A DNA stretch of 64,000 nucleotides from Dehalococcoidales bacterium (lineage in GTDB: Bacteria; Chloroflexota; Dehalococcoidia; Dehalococcoidales; RBG-16-60-22), in NCBI GenBank assembly GCA_016926115.1, contig JAFGPF010000064.1:51217-115216 (forward strand). Reading direction: 5' to 3'. The position numbers and the translations under genes were made by a program. Of this stretch, positions 1-7,691 are shown piece after piece. The notes under the pieces were generated by a model. That model had not been told where the DNA came from. It was given only the letters and a program-made list of their open reading frames with translations, and searched no databases. How positions within the stretch are numbered: the stretch's first letter is position 1; each line of letters starts with the position of its first letter.

Positions 1-1
1 C

Positions 2-259
2 ACCCACGAGGATGGACTTGCCGTTATCCGCGATAATAAAAGGGTCTACCAGAATCCGGCCTGGAAAGCCGTAATATGGGTGATGACCCGGTTTATGAAC
101 CGGCGGCACCGGGAAAACTGGCCTAAAGCAATACTGGCGAGCTATACCGTCCCGGAGGTGCGGGAGATGGTGAGTCGGTCGCGTCTTCACGACTGCAAGG
201 TAAGCAGCGACTTCGTATTCATCGACCTTTGTATAGAATCGTCCGGGAGGAAGGGATGA
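2..259 (+). CDS. C-terminal end of a class I SAM-dependent methyltransferase (5' truncated by window)
   Basis: The frame beginning at base 2 is open for 85 codons to a TGA at 257-259 and runs off the left edge. The sequence resembles the last part of UbiE/Methyltransf_11-type enzymes: a helix followed by the typical 'SYTVPEVREMVSRSRL' segment and a closing beta strand ('DFVFIDLCIE'). The SAM-binding motifs would lie upstream and cannot be seen. The stop codon overlaps the ATG of the zinc ribbon gene (ATGA), so the two are translationally coupled. Function beyond methyl transfer is unknown. Confidence 0.6.
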   Translation, partial: THEDGLAVIRDNKRVYQNPAWKAVIWVMTRFMNRRHRENWPKAILASYTVPEVREMVSRSRLHDCKVSSDFVFIDLCIESSGRKG

Positions 260-573
260 GCCATATAGCCGAAAATTCATACCTGTGCCATCAGTGCGGC
301 AATATCTTCAGGGCATCTCCGGCGGAGGAAGTTACGTGCCCGCAGTGCGGGGGTCCGCAAACGCGGGAACTGGCGTCGTGGGTGCCGCTGGGTTCCGATT
401 TAGCAGAAACTCAAGCCACGTGGCAGTACGAGTGCCAGCAGTGTAAGGAACAGTTCGAGCTGCCGGTGCCTGCCAGCCCTTCGCAGGAAAGGACTATCAG
501 GTGCCCCGTCTGCAAGGGCGGGCATATCCACCGGCTGACACTTTCCGGCTACGAGCCGCTGTATTGCGGCTGA
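256..573 (+). CDS. Double zinc ribbon protein
   Basis: A 105-residue soluble protein with four CxxC pairs (CHQC, CPQC, CQQC, CPVC) in two similar halves, enough for two zinc ribbons. No membrane segment or signal peptide. I chose the ATG at 256 over the TTG at 229 because it overlaps the preceding stop as ATGA and has GGGAGGAAGG directly upstream. Coupling to the methyltransferase suggests a joint function. The family is unrecognised; small zinc ribbons of this kind often bind nucleic acid or protein partners, but nothing here says which. Confidence 0.7.
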   Translation: MSHIAENSYLCHQCGNIFRASPAEEVTCPQCGGPQTRELASWVPLGSDLAETQATWQYECQQCKEQFELPVPASPSQERTIRCPVCKGGHIHRLTLSGYEPLYCG

Positions 574-619
574 TAGCGGGTTGAATGAAGCCGTGAGCTT
601 CCACGACCAGGAAAGTGAT

Positions 620-1060
620 TTACCGGGAATTTATAGCTTGTCTGATAGCCTGCTCAAGTTCCCGGGGGACATCCGTACCGATCTGGTACTGTTTGCCGTT
701 TATAAGCTTGATATGGACAGCGTGTAAGCCGGAAACCCTGAACAGTAACCCATGAGGTGTTGTGCGAATCCCCCAGCCATAATACCAGGGGTTTTTCAAG
801 GTCTTCACCGATTCTATTTCATCTAACCTGAATCGTTTACGGACTGCTCCGGGTCCAAAGCGTACTTCCAGTTCTTCTTCCCGGATAACCACGGTCAGAC
901 TGGAAAACAGGACCAGAGCTACGGCGATTAATACCAAGACTCCGACGGCAATCCAGCTGATGCCGGTATTCGCCAGGATAATCCCGATTAGTATCATCGC
1001 GACTACGACCGGTATGATAATCAGATAACCGACCTGCGTGTGTTCATACTGTTTATTCAT
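620..1060 (-). CDS. Two-TM membrane protein with bacterial PH-like domain
   Basis: 146 residues. Two hydrophobic segments at about residues 10-30 and 34-56 are followed by a cytosolic beta-rich domain ('SSLTVVIREEELEVRFG', then a segment with 'KRFRLDEIESVKTLKNPWYY'). This layout matches bacterial PH (YdbT/DUF304-like) membrane proteins of unknown role. It is the last gene after the flavoprotein operon, 27 bp downstream of the 508-residue flavoprotein, and converges on the zinc ribbon gene. No strong ribosome binding site is visible, so it may be translated weakly or by readthrough. Confidence 0.6.
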   Translation of the reverse strand: MNKQYEHTQVGYLIIIPVVVAMILIGIILANTGISWIAVGVLVLIAVALVLFSSLTVVIREEELEVRFGPGAVRKRFRLDEIESVKTLKNPWYYGWGIRTTPHGLLFRVSGLHAVHIKLINGKQYQIGTDVPRELEQAIRQAINSR

Positions 1061-1087
1061 GTTACGTTAGTTGTAATTATTCCTTAT

Positions 1088-2614
1088 CTAGCTATGCACT
1101 TTTTCCGCGGCGGCGCTCAGTCCGGCGAGTCTACCGGTGGTCCAGGCAAACCCGTGGCTGAGTCCGGCGCACATGGTGGGATAGTCCACGGCGAACCGTT
1201 GGCCGACCGTGTTGCCGGCGAGGTACAGTCCCGGAATGACCTTCCTGCCCGCGTCCAGCGGCTGTAATCTGGTATTGACGATAAGGCCGCCCAGGATAAC
1301 CAGTATGTGCTGCTCGATGATGCCGGCGTAGAAGGGCGGTTTGTCCACCGTCGTCAGGCGGTCGGGGCGCTTGCCGAAGTCCAGGTCCTTCCCCGCACGC
1401 GCCAGTTCATTGTACCGGTCTATGGTAGCCCGGAAAACCTTTGCGGGCACGTTCATCTTTTTTGCCAGTTCTTCAATGGTGTCCGCTCTGACTGTCATCT
1501 CGTCCAACATCTGGCGTATCATGTCGTTGGCTTCGATGAAGGTACCCAGCCCGACGCCCATCAGGGGAAGCTCGTCTTCCCACTTGCTGTCGAATACCTG
1601 CCAGACCTTCTTGCCGGGCTGGCGTATCAGCGAGTTGGCGCTGCTCTGGGCGGGCACGTCCTCGTTTTCAAATCGTTCGCCCTCGATGTTCACCCGCAGG
1701 AAGGCATTCGCTCCGGTGGGTCCTACCGTGGCGTGGGACATGGGGGCATGGGGTCCCGGTTCCATCACCGCGCCTGCCCACATCGCCATGAGATGCCCGT
1801 CCCCGACGTTCAGCGGCTCCGGCGCCAGCCGGAGGTCCTCGTTACGAATCATGTAGATGTTGTTTTTCCGGGCGACCTCCGCGGAGTCCGGGCAGTATTT
1901 CTGTACCATCGCCGGGTTATTGGCGTAGTCGCCGGTGCAGAGCACCACGGCTTTGCGGGCGTTTAACTGAATGTATTGCCCCTCCGGATTACGTGCGAAG
2001 ACGCCGGCGACCCTGCCGTTTCCTTCCCGGATAAGGCGTAATCCACGGGTGCGGTAGCGGATTTCCACGCCGAGCTCCCGGGCGCGTTTCTCCACGCAGT
2101 CCAGCGCGCACTTGTGGTAGAGTCCGATAGTCTTGCCGTCCGAGTGCATGTGGCCTACCGGGAAGTCCGGGTAATATTCCTTTTCCGGGTCGAAGTCCGG
2201 CTTCCTGGGCCACTGGTAGGGGAGGGTTTTAACCCCTTCGGCGTCCGTAATATCCATGAGCCAGTCCAGCACCGCCCCGCTGTTGTCCGCCCAGAGCCGG
2301 TACAGCCGCTGGTCGGGCCTGTTGCCAGCCCACTGCATCAGTGCCAAGATGACCTCGTCCTTGTCAATCTTCACGCCGAGTTTTTTCTGGAGCCTGCTGT
2401 TAATAGCGGCGACGAGTCCGCCGCTCCAGCGGTAGGTGGTATGCTTATCAATCTGGATGACGCTGGCGCCAGACTCGGCGGCTGATAATGCCGCCGCCTT
2501 GCCGGACGTTCCCGCGCCGACTACCACTACGTCTGCGGCACTTGTCTCCACAATCTCTTCCGGCGGAATCGGTGGAGGTTCCATTTCAAAAGAGTCTCTG
2601 GTGTAATAGGGCAT
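1088..2614 (-). CDS. FAD-dependent oxidoreductase, fumarate reductase / 3-ketosteroid dehydrogenase-like
   Basis: 508 residues of the FAD_binding_2 family. The dinucleotide-binding fold lies near residues 27-60 ('ADVVVVGAGTSGKAAALSAA') and the C-terminal FAD-contact segment near 460-500 ('GLYLAGNTVGQRFAVDYPT'). Family members reduce or oxidise C=C bonds of organic acids, quinones or steroids; the substrate cannot be read from the sequence. There is no heme motif or Tat signal, so it is probably cytosolic and would take electrons from the ferredoxin encoded 49 bp upstream. It is third in an operon of two flavoproteins around a ferredoxin. Confidence 0.8.
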   Translation of the reverse strand: MPYYTRDSFEMEPPPIPPEEIVETSAADVVVVGAGTSGKAAALSAAESGASVIQIDKHTTYRWSGGLVAAINSRLQKKLGVKIDKDEVILALMQWAGNRPDQRLYRLWADNSGAVLDWLMDITDAEGVKTLPYQWPRKPDFDPEKEYYPDFPVGHMHSDGKTIGLYHKCALDCVEKRARELGVEIRYRTRGLRLIREGNGRVAGVFARNPEGQYIQLNARKAVVLCTGDYANNPAMVQKYCPDSAEVARKNNIYMIRNEDLRLAPEPLNVGDGHLMAMWAGAVMEPGPHAPMSHATVGPTGANAFLRVNIEGERFENEDVPAQSSANSLIRQPGKKVWQVFDSKWEDELPLMGVGLGTFIEANDMIRQMLDEMTVRADTIEELAKKMNVPAKVFRATIDRYNELARAGKDLDFGKRPDRLTTVDKPPFYAGIIEQHILVILGGLIVNTRLQPLDAGRKVIPGLYLAGNTVGQRFAVDYPTMCAGLSHGFAWTTGRLAGLSAAAEKVHS

Positions 2615-2663
2615 CTATATTATCCTCCGTTGTCTTATTACGTCCCGGTGTTGTCCGCGTGCG

Positions 2664-2960
2664 TCAGGCTCTATATACCTTGCCGGTCTTCTTGTCCTTC
2701 CAGTACGCCCGCTGCTGTACGGGCCAGTTGAAGGATATAGCACCGGGACGGGGACATTCGTTGACGCAGCAGCCGCCGTACCAGCACTCGTCGGGGTGCA
2801 GGATAATCGGGGGTTTGCCCTTCTCTGGATTGGGAATAAAGACGTCCACCTGGCAAACTTCCAGGCAGGTGTTACAACCGTCGCAGATATCCGGATCAAA
2901 GATTACGGGAGAGTTCGGCGAGATGATATTGGGCATAGCGTATACTTTATTTTGAGCCAT
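2664..2960 (-). CDS. Ferredoxin, two [4Fe-4S] clusters, AprB-like
   Basis: 98 residues with two clusters of cysteines: 'CDGCNTCLEVCQVDVF' and 'CWYGGCCVNECPRPGAI'. The 'HPDECWYGGCCVNECPRPG' segment resembles the second cluster region of adenylylsulfate reductase beta subunit (AprB), although AprB is longer. It follows the 643-residue flavoprotein by 10 bp, which is the order of aprBA-type or fumarate-reductase-like electron transfer pairs. The likely role is to deliver electrons to one or both flanking flavoproteins. It is not claimed to be true AprB: its length and the lack of the rest of a sulfate reduction locus argue against that. Confidence 0.8.
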   Translation of the reverse strand: MAQNKVYAMPNIISPNSPVIFDPDICDGCNTCLEVCQVDVFIPNPEKGKPPIILHPDECWYGGCCVNECPRPGAISFNWPVQQRAYWKDKKTGKVYRA

Positions 2961-2970
2961 GACAGCCTCC

Positions 2971-4902
2971 TTATTTACCTTTATAGACGCCTTGGTAATC
3001 TTTGTTATAAGCCTCGTAATTGGCTTTCATATCGCCCCAGTAGTTCATGGGCAACGAGCCTTCTTTGACCTTGCCGTTCTCTAGCTTGACGGTCACGTAT
3101 TTGCACCACTCGGGCGGGTCAATCTCGGGGTAATCGATTCTGAAGAAAGTCAGTACCTGGCTGCTGGCTTTACGTGCCAGAGAAGCATGCATGACGATTT
3201 GCCCGTGTGTCAGTAGGCTCAGGTCTTCGATACTGCGCATCAATTTGTGCGGGTCGAGGGCGTACAGCCTGGGGACGTGCCTTTCCTCGATATCCTTCAG
3301 GGAATCCAGCCCCATATTGAGCAGCAACTCGGTCTTGAACTCGCTGCAAAAGTACTGCATCGTTCTGGCGATTCCGGCCTGCAGTTCTTTCCAGTCGATG
3401 CCCTCGGTGCGTTTTATGGGGGCATAGACCCGGGCTTTTTCGAGGTCCAGTTGCTCTTTAGATACTTTACCTGCGTTTATCTGCTGCGAGTAGGCGGCGG
3501 CTTTTCTGCCGGCGTACCTGCCGGTAGCGGCCGCGTAGCTGTGGTCGCCGGCGGAGAACGTCTGCTCCCCGGCGACGTACAGTCCGTCGAGAGTCGACTT
3601 CAGGTTCCAGTCGATGACCGGACCGCCGCCGCCGGCGTTCCGCAACTGGGGCGGACTGGTACCTTCGATAAGATTGTAGTTCTGGAGGAGGTGTTTATCG
3701 GGATTAAAGCCGGCTTTTTCATAGGTATTGGTGATGTTTTTCGTGGTGGATTCTTCTCCCAGCATGAGCTTCCAGGTGACCCTGCGCTCGATATCCGGCA
3801 TGCCGGGGAAATCGCCGTAGAAGGGCAGGGCGTATTCCCCGGTATGCACCCCTTTGATAATCTTTTCCATGTCTTCCGGAGAGGGCCTCATGGCGCCACC
3901 GTCCGGCCATCCCTGGAGAGGCCAGGGAAGCTTCTTGCCGTTGGCATCGACGAGCTGAATATTCTCGTAGCTGGCGTCTCCGGCGCCGCCGTACCAGGTA
4001 TGCTTGTAGCCGGTCCCCAGCATGAGAGGAGCAGTGCGCTCCATCAGGGTAAGTTCGGCGCCGGCTTTCCAGGCCATGGCGACGCCGTCGCCGGTCATGT
4101 TGCGGGAACGGAAAGAATTGTACCCGGAAAGTTCCGTATTCAGTATAAAAAGGGAGTAATTCCCGGCGGTAGCCAGTATGGCGGCTTTCGACTTGAATAT
4201 CATGAATTCGCCGGTGCGGTTGCTGAAGCCCGTAGCGCCGATTACCCTGGCTCCCTGGACACCACCCTCCGTCAAGAGGCTGGTAACCATGACACGGTCG
4301 AAAATCTGAACGCCCAGGTGTTTGCATTCTTTCTTCAAGGCGGGCTTGAAGGTGGTCCCCCAGATGCGTATCACGACCTCGGTGGAGTGGTTGGCGCTGA
4401 CGCGGGGTGAAAACATGAACTTGGTGTCGTCGTACCTGCCCTCGGCGCCCATGTATTCGTCGTCGGTGTCCCTGATTTTACCGCCCATCTGCTCCATTTC
4501 CAGGAGCGTATCGTAATTTTCACGGCATTGAATCTGGGTGCCGATGCCATTGCCGTAGGCACATTTGGCGGGGTCTTTCATCAACGGTCCCAGAACACCC
4601 GGACGCTCGACCATAACCTTTGCCCATTCGTCGGGGTCGACCTTGGAGTGGGGGTTGGCGGGGACGTTGCACCAGTGGTCGCAGCCCGGACCTCCGGCGC
4701 CGCTCCGTATGGTGTCCCCTTTCTCCACCAGTGCTACCCTGACGCCCTGCCTGGCGGCGCTGATTGCCGCCCAGCAGCCGGCGATGCCGCCGCCGATAAC
4801 CAGGACATCGGTCTCGATTTCCTGTTCTTTGTCGTAACGAATCGGATAAGGCCAGGCGGGTGCCTTACCGTCTTTTTCCAGCAAATCATGCCATTTAGTC
4901 AT
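2971..4902 (-). CDS. Large FAD flavoprotein, fumarate reductase / AprA-like subunit
   Basis: 643 residues, FAD_binding_2 type. The N-terminal Rossmann motif is at about residues 32-60 ('ETDVLVIGGGIAGCWAAIS'), and the C-terminal half carries the helical region of succinate dehydrogenase/fumarate reductase flavoproteins ('GLYVAGEQTFSAGDHSYAAA' near residue 450). First gene of the operon, with a good ribosome binding site (GAAAGGAGGG) and a promoter at 4927-4955. Together with the next ferredoxin it probably forms a soluble two-subunit oxidoreductase. The substrate is unknown; sulfur compounds (AprA-like) and unsaturated acids are both possible. Confidence 0.8.
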   Translation of the reverse strand: MTKWHDLLEKDGKAPAWPYPIRYDKEQEIETDVLVIGGGIAGCWAAISAARQGVRVALVEKGDTIRSGAGGPGCDHWCNVPANPHSKVDPDEWAKVMVERPGVLGPLMKDPAKCAYGNGIGTQIQCRENYDTLLEMEQMGGKIRDTDDEYMGAEGRYDDTKFMFSPRVSANHSTEVVIRIWGTTFKPALKKECKHLGVQIFDRVMVTSLLTEGGVQGARVIGATGFSNRTGEFMIFKSKAAILATAGNYSLFILNTELSGYNSFRSRNMTGDGVAMAWKAGAELTLMERTAPLMLGTGYKHTWYGGAGDASYENIQLVDANGKKLPWPLQGWPDGGAMRPSPEDMEKIIKGVHTGEYALPFYGDFPGMPDIERRVTWKLMLGEESTTKNITNTYEKAGFNPDKHLLQNYNLIEGTSPPQLRNAGGGGPVIDWNLKSTLDGLYVAGEQTFSAGDHSYAAATGRYAGRKAAAYSQQINAGKVSKEQLDLEKARVYAPIKRTEGIDWKELQAGIARTMQYFCSEFKTELLLNMGLDSLKDIEERHVPRLYALDPHKLMRSIEDLSLLTHGQIVMHASLARKASSQVLTFFRIDYPEIDPPEWCKYVTVKLENGKVKEGSLPMNYWGDMKANYEAYNKDYQGVYKGK

Positions 4903-4926
4903 CTATCGACCCTCCTTTCGGTCTCG

Positions 4927-4955
4927 ATTATACCAGATTTGACTTTATCTGCTAA
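4927..4955 (-). promoter_or_regulatory. Candidate sigma-70 promoter for the flavoprotein operon
   Basis: On the minus strand TTAGCA (4950-4955), a 17 bp spacer and a perfect TATAAT (4927-4932), placing transcription start about 20 bp before the ATG at 4902. The -35 box matches consensus at four of six bases. Confidence 0.5.
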
Positions 4956-4958
4956 ATA

Positions 4959-5411
4959 TCAAGGTTTATGGCTCTTGAGTACATTCTTCGCCCAGGCGGT
5001 GGCGCGTTCCAACTCTCCGTCTTTCAGTGGGCCCCTCGTGGCTTTGACGAAGAACGGCTCCGGGGGCAGGATGAGGTTGCCGCCTTTCTTTTTCAGGTCC
5101 TTGCTGATTCTACCGGCGGCGTAACCGAAGATACCGACCCATTTCGCCGAGATTCTGGTATCGAACGAAGCCACATCCGTGCCATCGATATCTTGCTCCG
5201 AGATATTTTTCAGGAAGCCCTGCATCGCAGGCGTAGGCCTGCCCCCCTGCGTGGGCGCCCCGACGATAAGGAGGTCGATGTCTTTAAGGTCAGCGGGACC
5301 TGCCTTGTTAGCATGAACGACCCTGGCATCGCTGACGATGCCTTCTCCGATAGCCCTGGCGATTTTCTCCGTGTTGCCGTAGACAGAGTCGTAAACAACC
5401 AGTACTTTCAT
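4959..5411 (-). CDS. Flavodoxin-like protein
   Basis: 150 residues with the flavodoxin FMN phosphate loop at the N terminus ('VVYDSVYGNTEKIARAIG') and a second flavin loop region ('IVGAPTQGGRPTPAMQ'). The ATG at 5411 is preferred over the upstream in-frame ATG at 5483 because the fold begins at once and GGAG lies 9 bp upstream. It stands alone, upstream of the flavoprotein operon and divergent from the DUF134 gene. Likely a low-potential one- or two-electron carrier, possibly for the adjacent flavoproteins. The partner is inferred only from position. Confidence 0.85.
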   Translation of the reverse strand: MKVLVVYDSVYGNTEKIARAIGEGIVSDARVVHANKAGPADLKDIDLLIVGAPTQGGRPTPAMQGFLKNISEQDIDGTDVASFDTRISAKWVGIFGYAAGRISKDLKKKGGNLILPPEPFFVKATRGPLKDGELERATAWAKNVLKSHKP

Positions 5412-5476
5412 AAATATCTCCGAAACAGTATACAGTGTACACTCAATTGCTAAAAGTAACAAGTTGCAGTGGGGGG

Positions 5477-5505
5477 TTGACAACGGCAGGTTACGGCGGT
5501 ATAAT
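5477..5505 (+). promoter_or_regulatory. Perfect consensus sigma-70 promoter of the metallocluster island
   Basis: TTGACA at 5477-5482, exactly 17 bp, TATAAT at 5500-5505. The DUF134 start codon lies 84 bp downstream. A long inverted repeat (5502-5533) covers the -10 box and start point, so such a strong promoter is probably repressed. Confidence 0.8.
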
Positions 5506-5533
5506 TATTATGAGCATATGACCATAATAATTA
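5502..5533. promoter_or_regulatory. Inverted repeat over the -10 box and transcription start, candidate operator
   Basis: Perfect 11 bp arms TAATTATTATG (5502-5512) and CATAATAATTA (5523-5533) with a 10 bp centre. It overlaps the -10 box of the consensus promoter and the likely start point. The first gene read from the promoter encodes a helix-turn-helix DUF134 protein, which makes autoregulation plausible. The binding protein is an inference. Confidence 0.6.
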
Positions 5534-5588
5534 CTGATTTAAATATTAGATTATGGACATATAGTATAAATTACGGAGATAGACAAGC

Positions 5589-6077
5589 ATGGGCAGACAG
5601 CCGCTATCGCGCAGAGTAGGAGCTCTCCCCCGCGTGAGTTACTTCAAACCGGCGGGTATACCGCTGGCGAATATAGAGGAAATCCGGCTTTCCATCGAAG
5701 AAGCCGAGGCAATCCGGCTGAAGGACGCGGAGGGACTCGAGCAGGATGCCTGCGCCGAGAAGATGAGCGTATCACGTTCCACCTTCGCCAGGATACTGCT
5801 GGCGGCACGCCGGAAGATGGCGGATGCCCTGCTTAACGGGAAGGCGATAAGAATCGAAGGCGGTAACTACGAGATGGCGTCGCGCCGCTTCCGCTGCGAC
5901 AACGGCCACGAGTGGGAAGTGCCTTTTGAAGTTATGACGAAGCAGCCGCCCGAACAATGCCCCACCTGTAATACCCCGGACATAATGTCGCTGGTGCCCT
6001 GGCGGACCGGCACGGGTATGGGGGGACAGGGGAGGCAGTTCAGGGGCGGCAGGAATTACCGAAAAGGGGGTGATTGA
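5589..6077 (+). CDS. DUF134 helix-turn-helix regulator with C-terminal zinc ribbon
   Basis: 162 residues. Residues about 1-95 are a typical DUF134 domain: 'GIPLANIEEIRLSIEEAEA' followed by a sigma-like helix-turn-helix ('EKMSVSRSTFARILLAARR'). A C-terminal extension carries C-x-x-x-H and CPTC motifs that could form a zinc ribbon, then a Gly/Arg-rich tail. DUF134 proteins are probable DNA-binding regulators found beside NifX/NifB-like and MinD-ferredoxin genes. First gene of the island, overlapping nothing; the next gene begins one base after its stop. Confidence 0.8.
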   Translation: MGRQPLSRRVGALPRVSYFKPAGIPLANIEEIRLSIEEAEAIRLKDAEGLEQDACAEKMSVSRSTFARILLAARRKMADALLNGKAIRIEGGNYEMASRRFRCDNGHEWEVPFEVMTKQPPEQCPTCNTPDIMSLVPWRTGTGMGGQGRQFRGGRNYRKGGD

Positions 6078-6078
6078 T

Positions 6079-6288
6079 ATGCCAGCTGGAGATAGAACCG
6101 GACCGCAAGGAATGGGTCCGATGACCGGCCGGGGACAGGGCTATTGCAGCGGCTCGGGAAGACCGGGCTTTGCGAGCCTGATACCGGGAAGAAACTGGTT
6201 CAACTTCGGGCACGGCGCAGGTCGCGGTCGGGGACGCAGCATGGGACGGCGTGGATTTAATTCGTTCCCGTCCTTCCCGCGCTGGTAA
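6079..6288 (+). CDS. DUF5320 small Gly/Arg-rich protein
   Basis: 69 residues with the family's opening signature ('MPAGDRTGPQGMGPMTGRG') and a single Cys in 'GYCSGSGRPG'. The ATG at 6079 is used, not the GTG at 6070, because AGGGGGTGAT sits at the right distance before it. DUF5320 proteins are short, flexible and repeatedly found with DUF134 and NifX-like genes; their function is not known. Strong coupling to the preceding gene. Confidence 0.75.
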   Translation: MPAGDRTGPQGMGPMTGRGQGYCSGSGRPGFASLIPGRNWFNFGHGAGRGRGRSMGRRGFNSFPSFPRW

Positions 6289-6324
6289 AACGTAAACTTA
6301 GTTTATACCGAGGAGGCAGAGGAA

Positions 6325-6654
6325 ATGGCTGATGGATTCGGAAGAGGCGCCGGTCGCGGTTTCGGCGGCGGCATGGGCTTCGGTTTCCGGGGCGCTTCTC
6401 CACCCTGGCCTTACGTGGGCCGGGGTAGAGGCGGACTGCCCAGGTGCGGCTATTTCACCGGCGGCGCGGGCGCGCCGTTCGCTGATAATCCGGCTTTCTA
6501 CGGGAGAATGCCGGATGCCCCGGGATACCCGCCCAATGCGCCCGGCATGACCCGGGAGGAAGAACTTAACTTCCTGAAGGACCAGGCGAGGGTTATGAAG
6601 AGCCAGCTCGAGGAAATAGAGGCACGGATAAATAACCTGGAAAAGGAAAAGTAA
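6325..6654 (+). CDS. DUF5320-type protein with C-terminal coiled coil
   Basis: 109 residues. The N-terminal half is Gly/Arg/Phe-rich ('GRGAGRGFGGGMGFGFRG') and low in structure. The last 35 residues are charged heptads ('EELNFLKDQARVMKSQLEEI') that predict a coiled coil, probably for oligomerisation. A good ribosome binding site (GAGGAGGCAGAGG) precedes it. It shares its tail design with the NifX-like protein two genes on, so the two may associate through this coil; that is inference. Confidence 0.7.
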   Translation: MADGFGRGAGRGFGGGMGFGFRGASPPWPYVGRGRGGLPRCGYFTGGAGAPFADNPAFYGRMPDAPGYPPNAPGMTREEELNFLKDQARVMKSQLEEIEARINNLEKEK

Positions 6655-6739
6655 AGAGAGAAATATCGTCCGGGACAGAGGGGACGAGATATTCCGGAAT
6701 ACGACGATACCCGCGATTGCGGAGGAGTAAGGAGGTACT

Positions 6740-7423
6740 ATGAAGATTGCTATTTCTGCAAGCGGACCGACTCTTGATGCCGAGGTAGATCCCCGGTTCG
6801 GACGGTGCCAGTATTTTATAATCGCCGAGCCGGATACCATGGAGTTCGAGGCTGTCAGTAATACCAGCGCCGGCGCCGCCAGTGGCGCAGGCATCTCGAC
6901 AGCGCAGATGATTGTCGACAAGGGTGTCGGGGTAGTTCTTACCGGTAACTGCGGTCCCAATGCCCACCAGGTACTGGCTTCAGCCAACGTCCAGATAATA
7001 ACGGGCGCGAGTGGGAAGATAGAGGATGTAATCAAGAACTACCATGACGGTAAATATCAAGCCAGCGCTCAGGCTAACGTACCCGACCATTATGGCGCGG
7101 GCTCATCCGGCACGGCGGGCGGCGCCGGTATGGGAATGGGCATGGGCGTGGGCCGTGGTATGGGAGGCGGGCGAGGTATGCGCAAAGGCGGCGGGAGAGG
7201 TATGGGCATGGGCGGAGGAATGGGTGGAGGCATGGGTATGGGTGGAGGAATGGGTAGAGGCATGGGCACGGGAGCCGGAATGGCACAACCGGCAAGCCAA
7301 ATACCGCAGTCCCAGAACCCGCAGGACGATATTCAGACGTTGAAAGCACAGTCGCAGGCTCTTACCGAACAGCTCGCCGAAATTCAGCGTCAGATAAAAG
7401 ATCTCGAGGACAAGAACGGATAG
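6740..7423 (+). CDS. NifX/NifB-type dinitrogenase iron-molybdenum cofactor domain protein with Gly-Met-rich tail
   Basis: 227 residues. Residues 1-110 form the NifX/NafY-like metallocluster-binding domain ('VDPRFGRCQYFIIAEP', 'VVLTGNCGPNAHQVLASANV'). Residues about 125-190 are an extreme Gly/Met/Arg repeat. The final 35 residues are a coiled coil ending 'LAEIQRQIKDLEDK'. The domain family binds FeMo-type or simpler Fe-S/Mo clusters; no nitrogenase genes are present, so this is a generic cluster carrier. The Met-rich tail could bind soft metals, which is inference. Confidence 0.85.
   Translation: MKIAISASGPTLDAEVDPRFGRCQYFIIAEPDTMEFEAVSNTSAGAASGAGISTAQMIVDKGVGVVLTGNCGPNAHQVLASANVQIITGASGKIEDVIKNYHDGKYQASAQANVPDHYGAGSSGTAGGAGMGMGMGVGRGMGGGRGMRKGGGRGMGMGGGMGGGMGMGGGMGRGMGTGAGMAQPASQIPQSQNPQDDIQTLKAQSQALTEQLAEIQRQIKDLEDKNG
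7130..7285 (+). repeat. Gly-Met low-complexity coding repeat
   Basis: Degenerate tandem units of the kind GGTATGGGCATGGGCGG encode the Gly-Met-rich linker of the NifX-like protein. Such tracts are prone to slippage and length variation between strains. Confidence 0.8.
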
Positions 7424-7431
7424 GAGGAGTT

Positions 7432-7614
7432 ATGCCTTTCTGGAAATATACAAAAAAGACTAAAGAAGTAACGAACGAAGAGATAGATAAGGTTCTATCC
7501 AGTATTATTTGTTTCAATTGTGGCAAAGACATCCATACCGACGATTGTCCTTTCGCCAAACTCAGGGCCGAACTCAGGGCCCTTAAAACGATGGCAGCTA
7601 ACGAAAAAGGCTAA
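7432..7614 (+). CDS. Small cysteine-containing protein, unknown
   Basis: 60 residues with a strong ribosome binding site (TAGGAGGAGTT) 8 bp after the NifX-like gene. It has a 'CFNCGKDIHTDDCPF' segment: three Cys and one His that could ligate one zinc or iron. No known family was recognised. Its position between a cluster carrier and the MinD-ferredoxin ATPases suggests a role in the same metallocluster process. Confidence 0.6.
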   Translation: MPFWKYTKKTKEVTNEEIDKVLSSIICFNCGKDIHTDDCPFAKLRAELRALKTMAANEKG

Positions 7615-7639
7615 ACTTGAAGTTCATTGAAGAATATGG

Positions 7640-7657
7640 TTCCGGCGACCGCCGGAA
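7640..7657 (+). other. Intercistronic hairpin
   Basis: Perfect 7 bp stem TTCCGGC / GCCGGAA with a GACC loop and no following T-run. More likely an mRNA-processing or stability hairpin than a full terminator, separating the DUF134-NifX part from the MinD ATPases. Confidence 0.45.
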
Positions 7658-7691
7658 TTACACTGATTGATAAATTAATTAAGGGGATGAG

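Noticed and set aside
1307..1966. Long plus-strand frames opposite the first flavoprotein gene
   Set aside because: They are antisense shadows of a GC-rich gene. Their sequences are low-quality, show no domain and lack ribosome binding sites.
3247..4410. 387-codon plus-strand frame opposite the 643-residue flavoprotein
   Set aside because: Antisense shadow; the opposite frame has clear FAD motifs and a promoter.
2664..4902. True adenylylsulfate reductase AprBA
   Set aside because: The ferredoxin is too short and no sat, qmo or dsr genes are near. Only a distant resemblance is claimed.
7130..7285. CRISPR or tandem repeat array
   Set aside because: The repetition is coding Gly-Met low complexity with no spacer structure.
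6740..7423. Nitrogenase gene cluster
   Set aside because: No nifH, nifD or nifK homologues; the NifX-like domain is widespread in non-fixing anaerobes.
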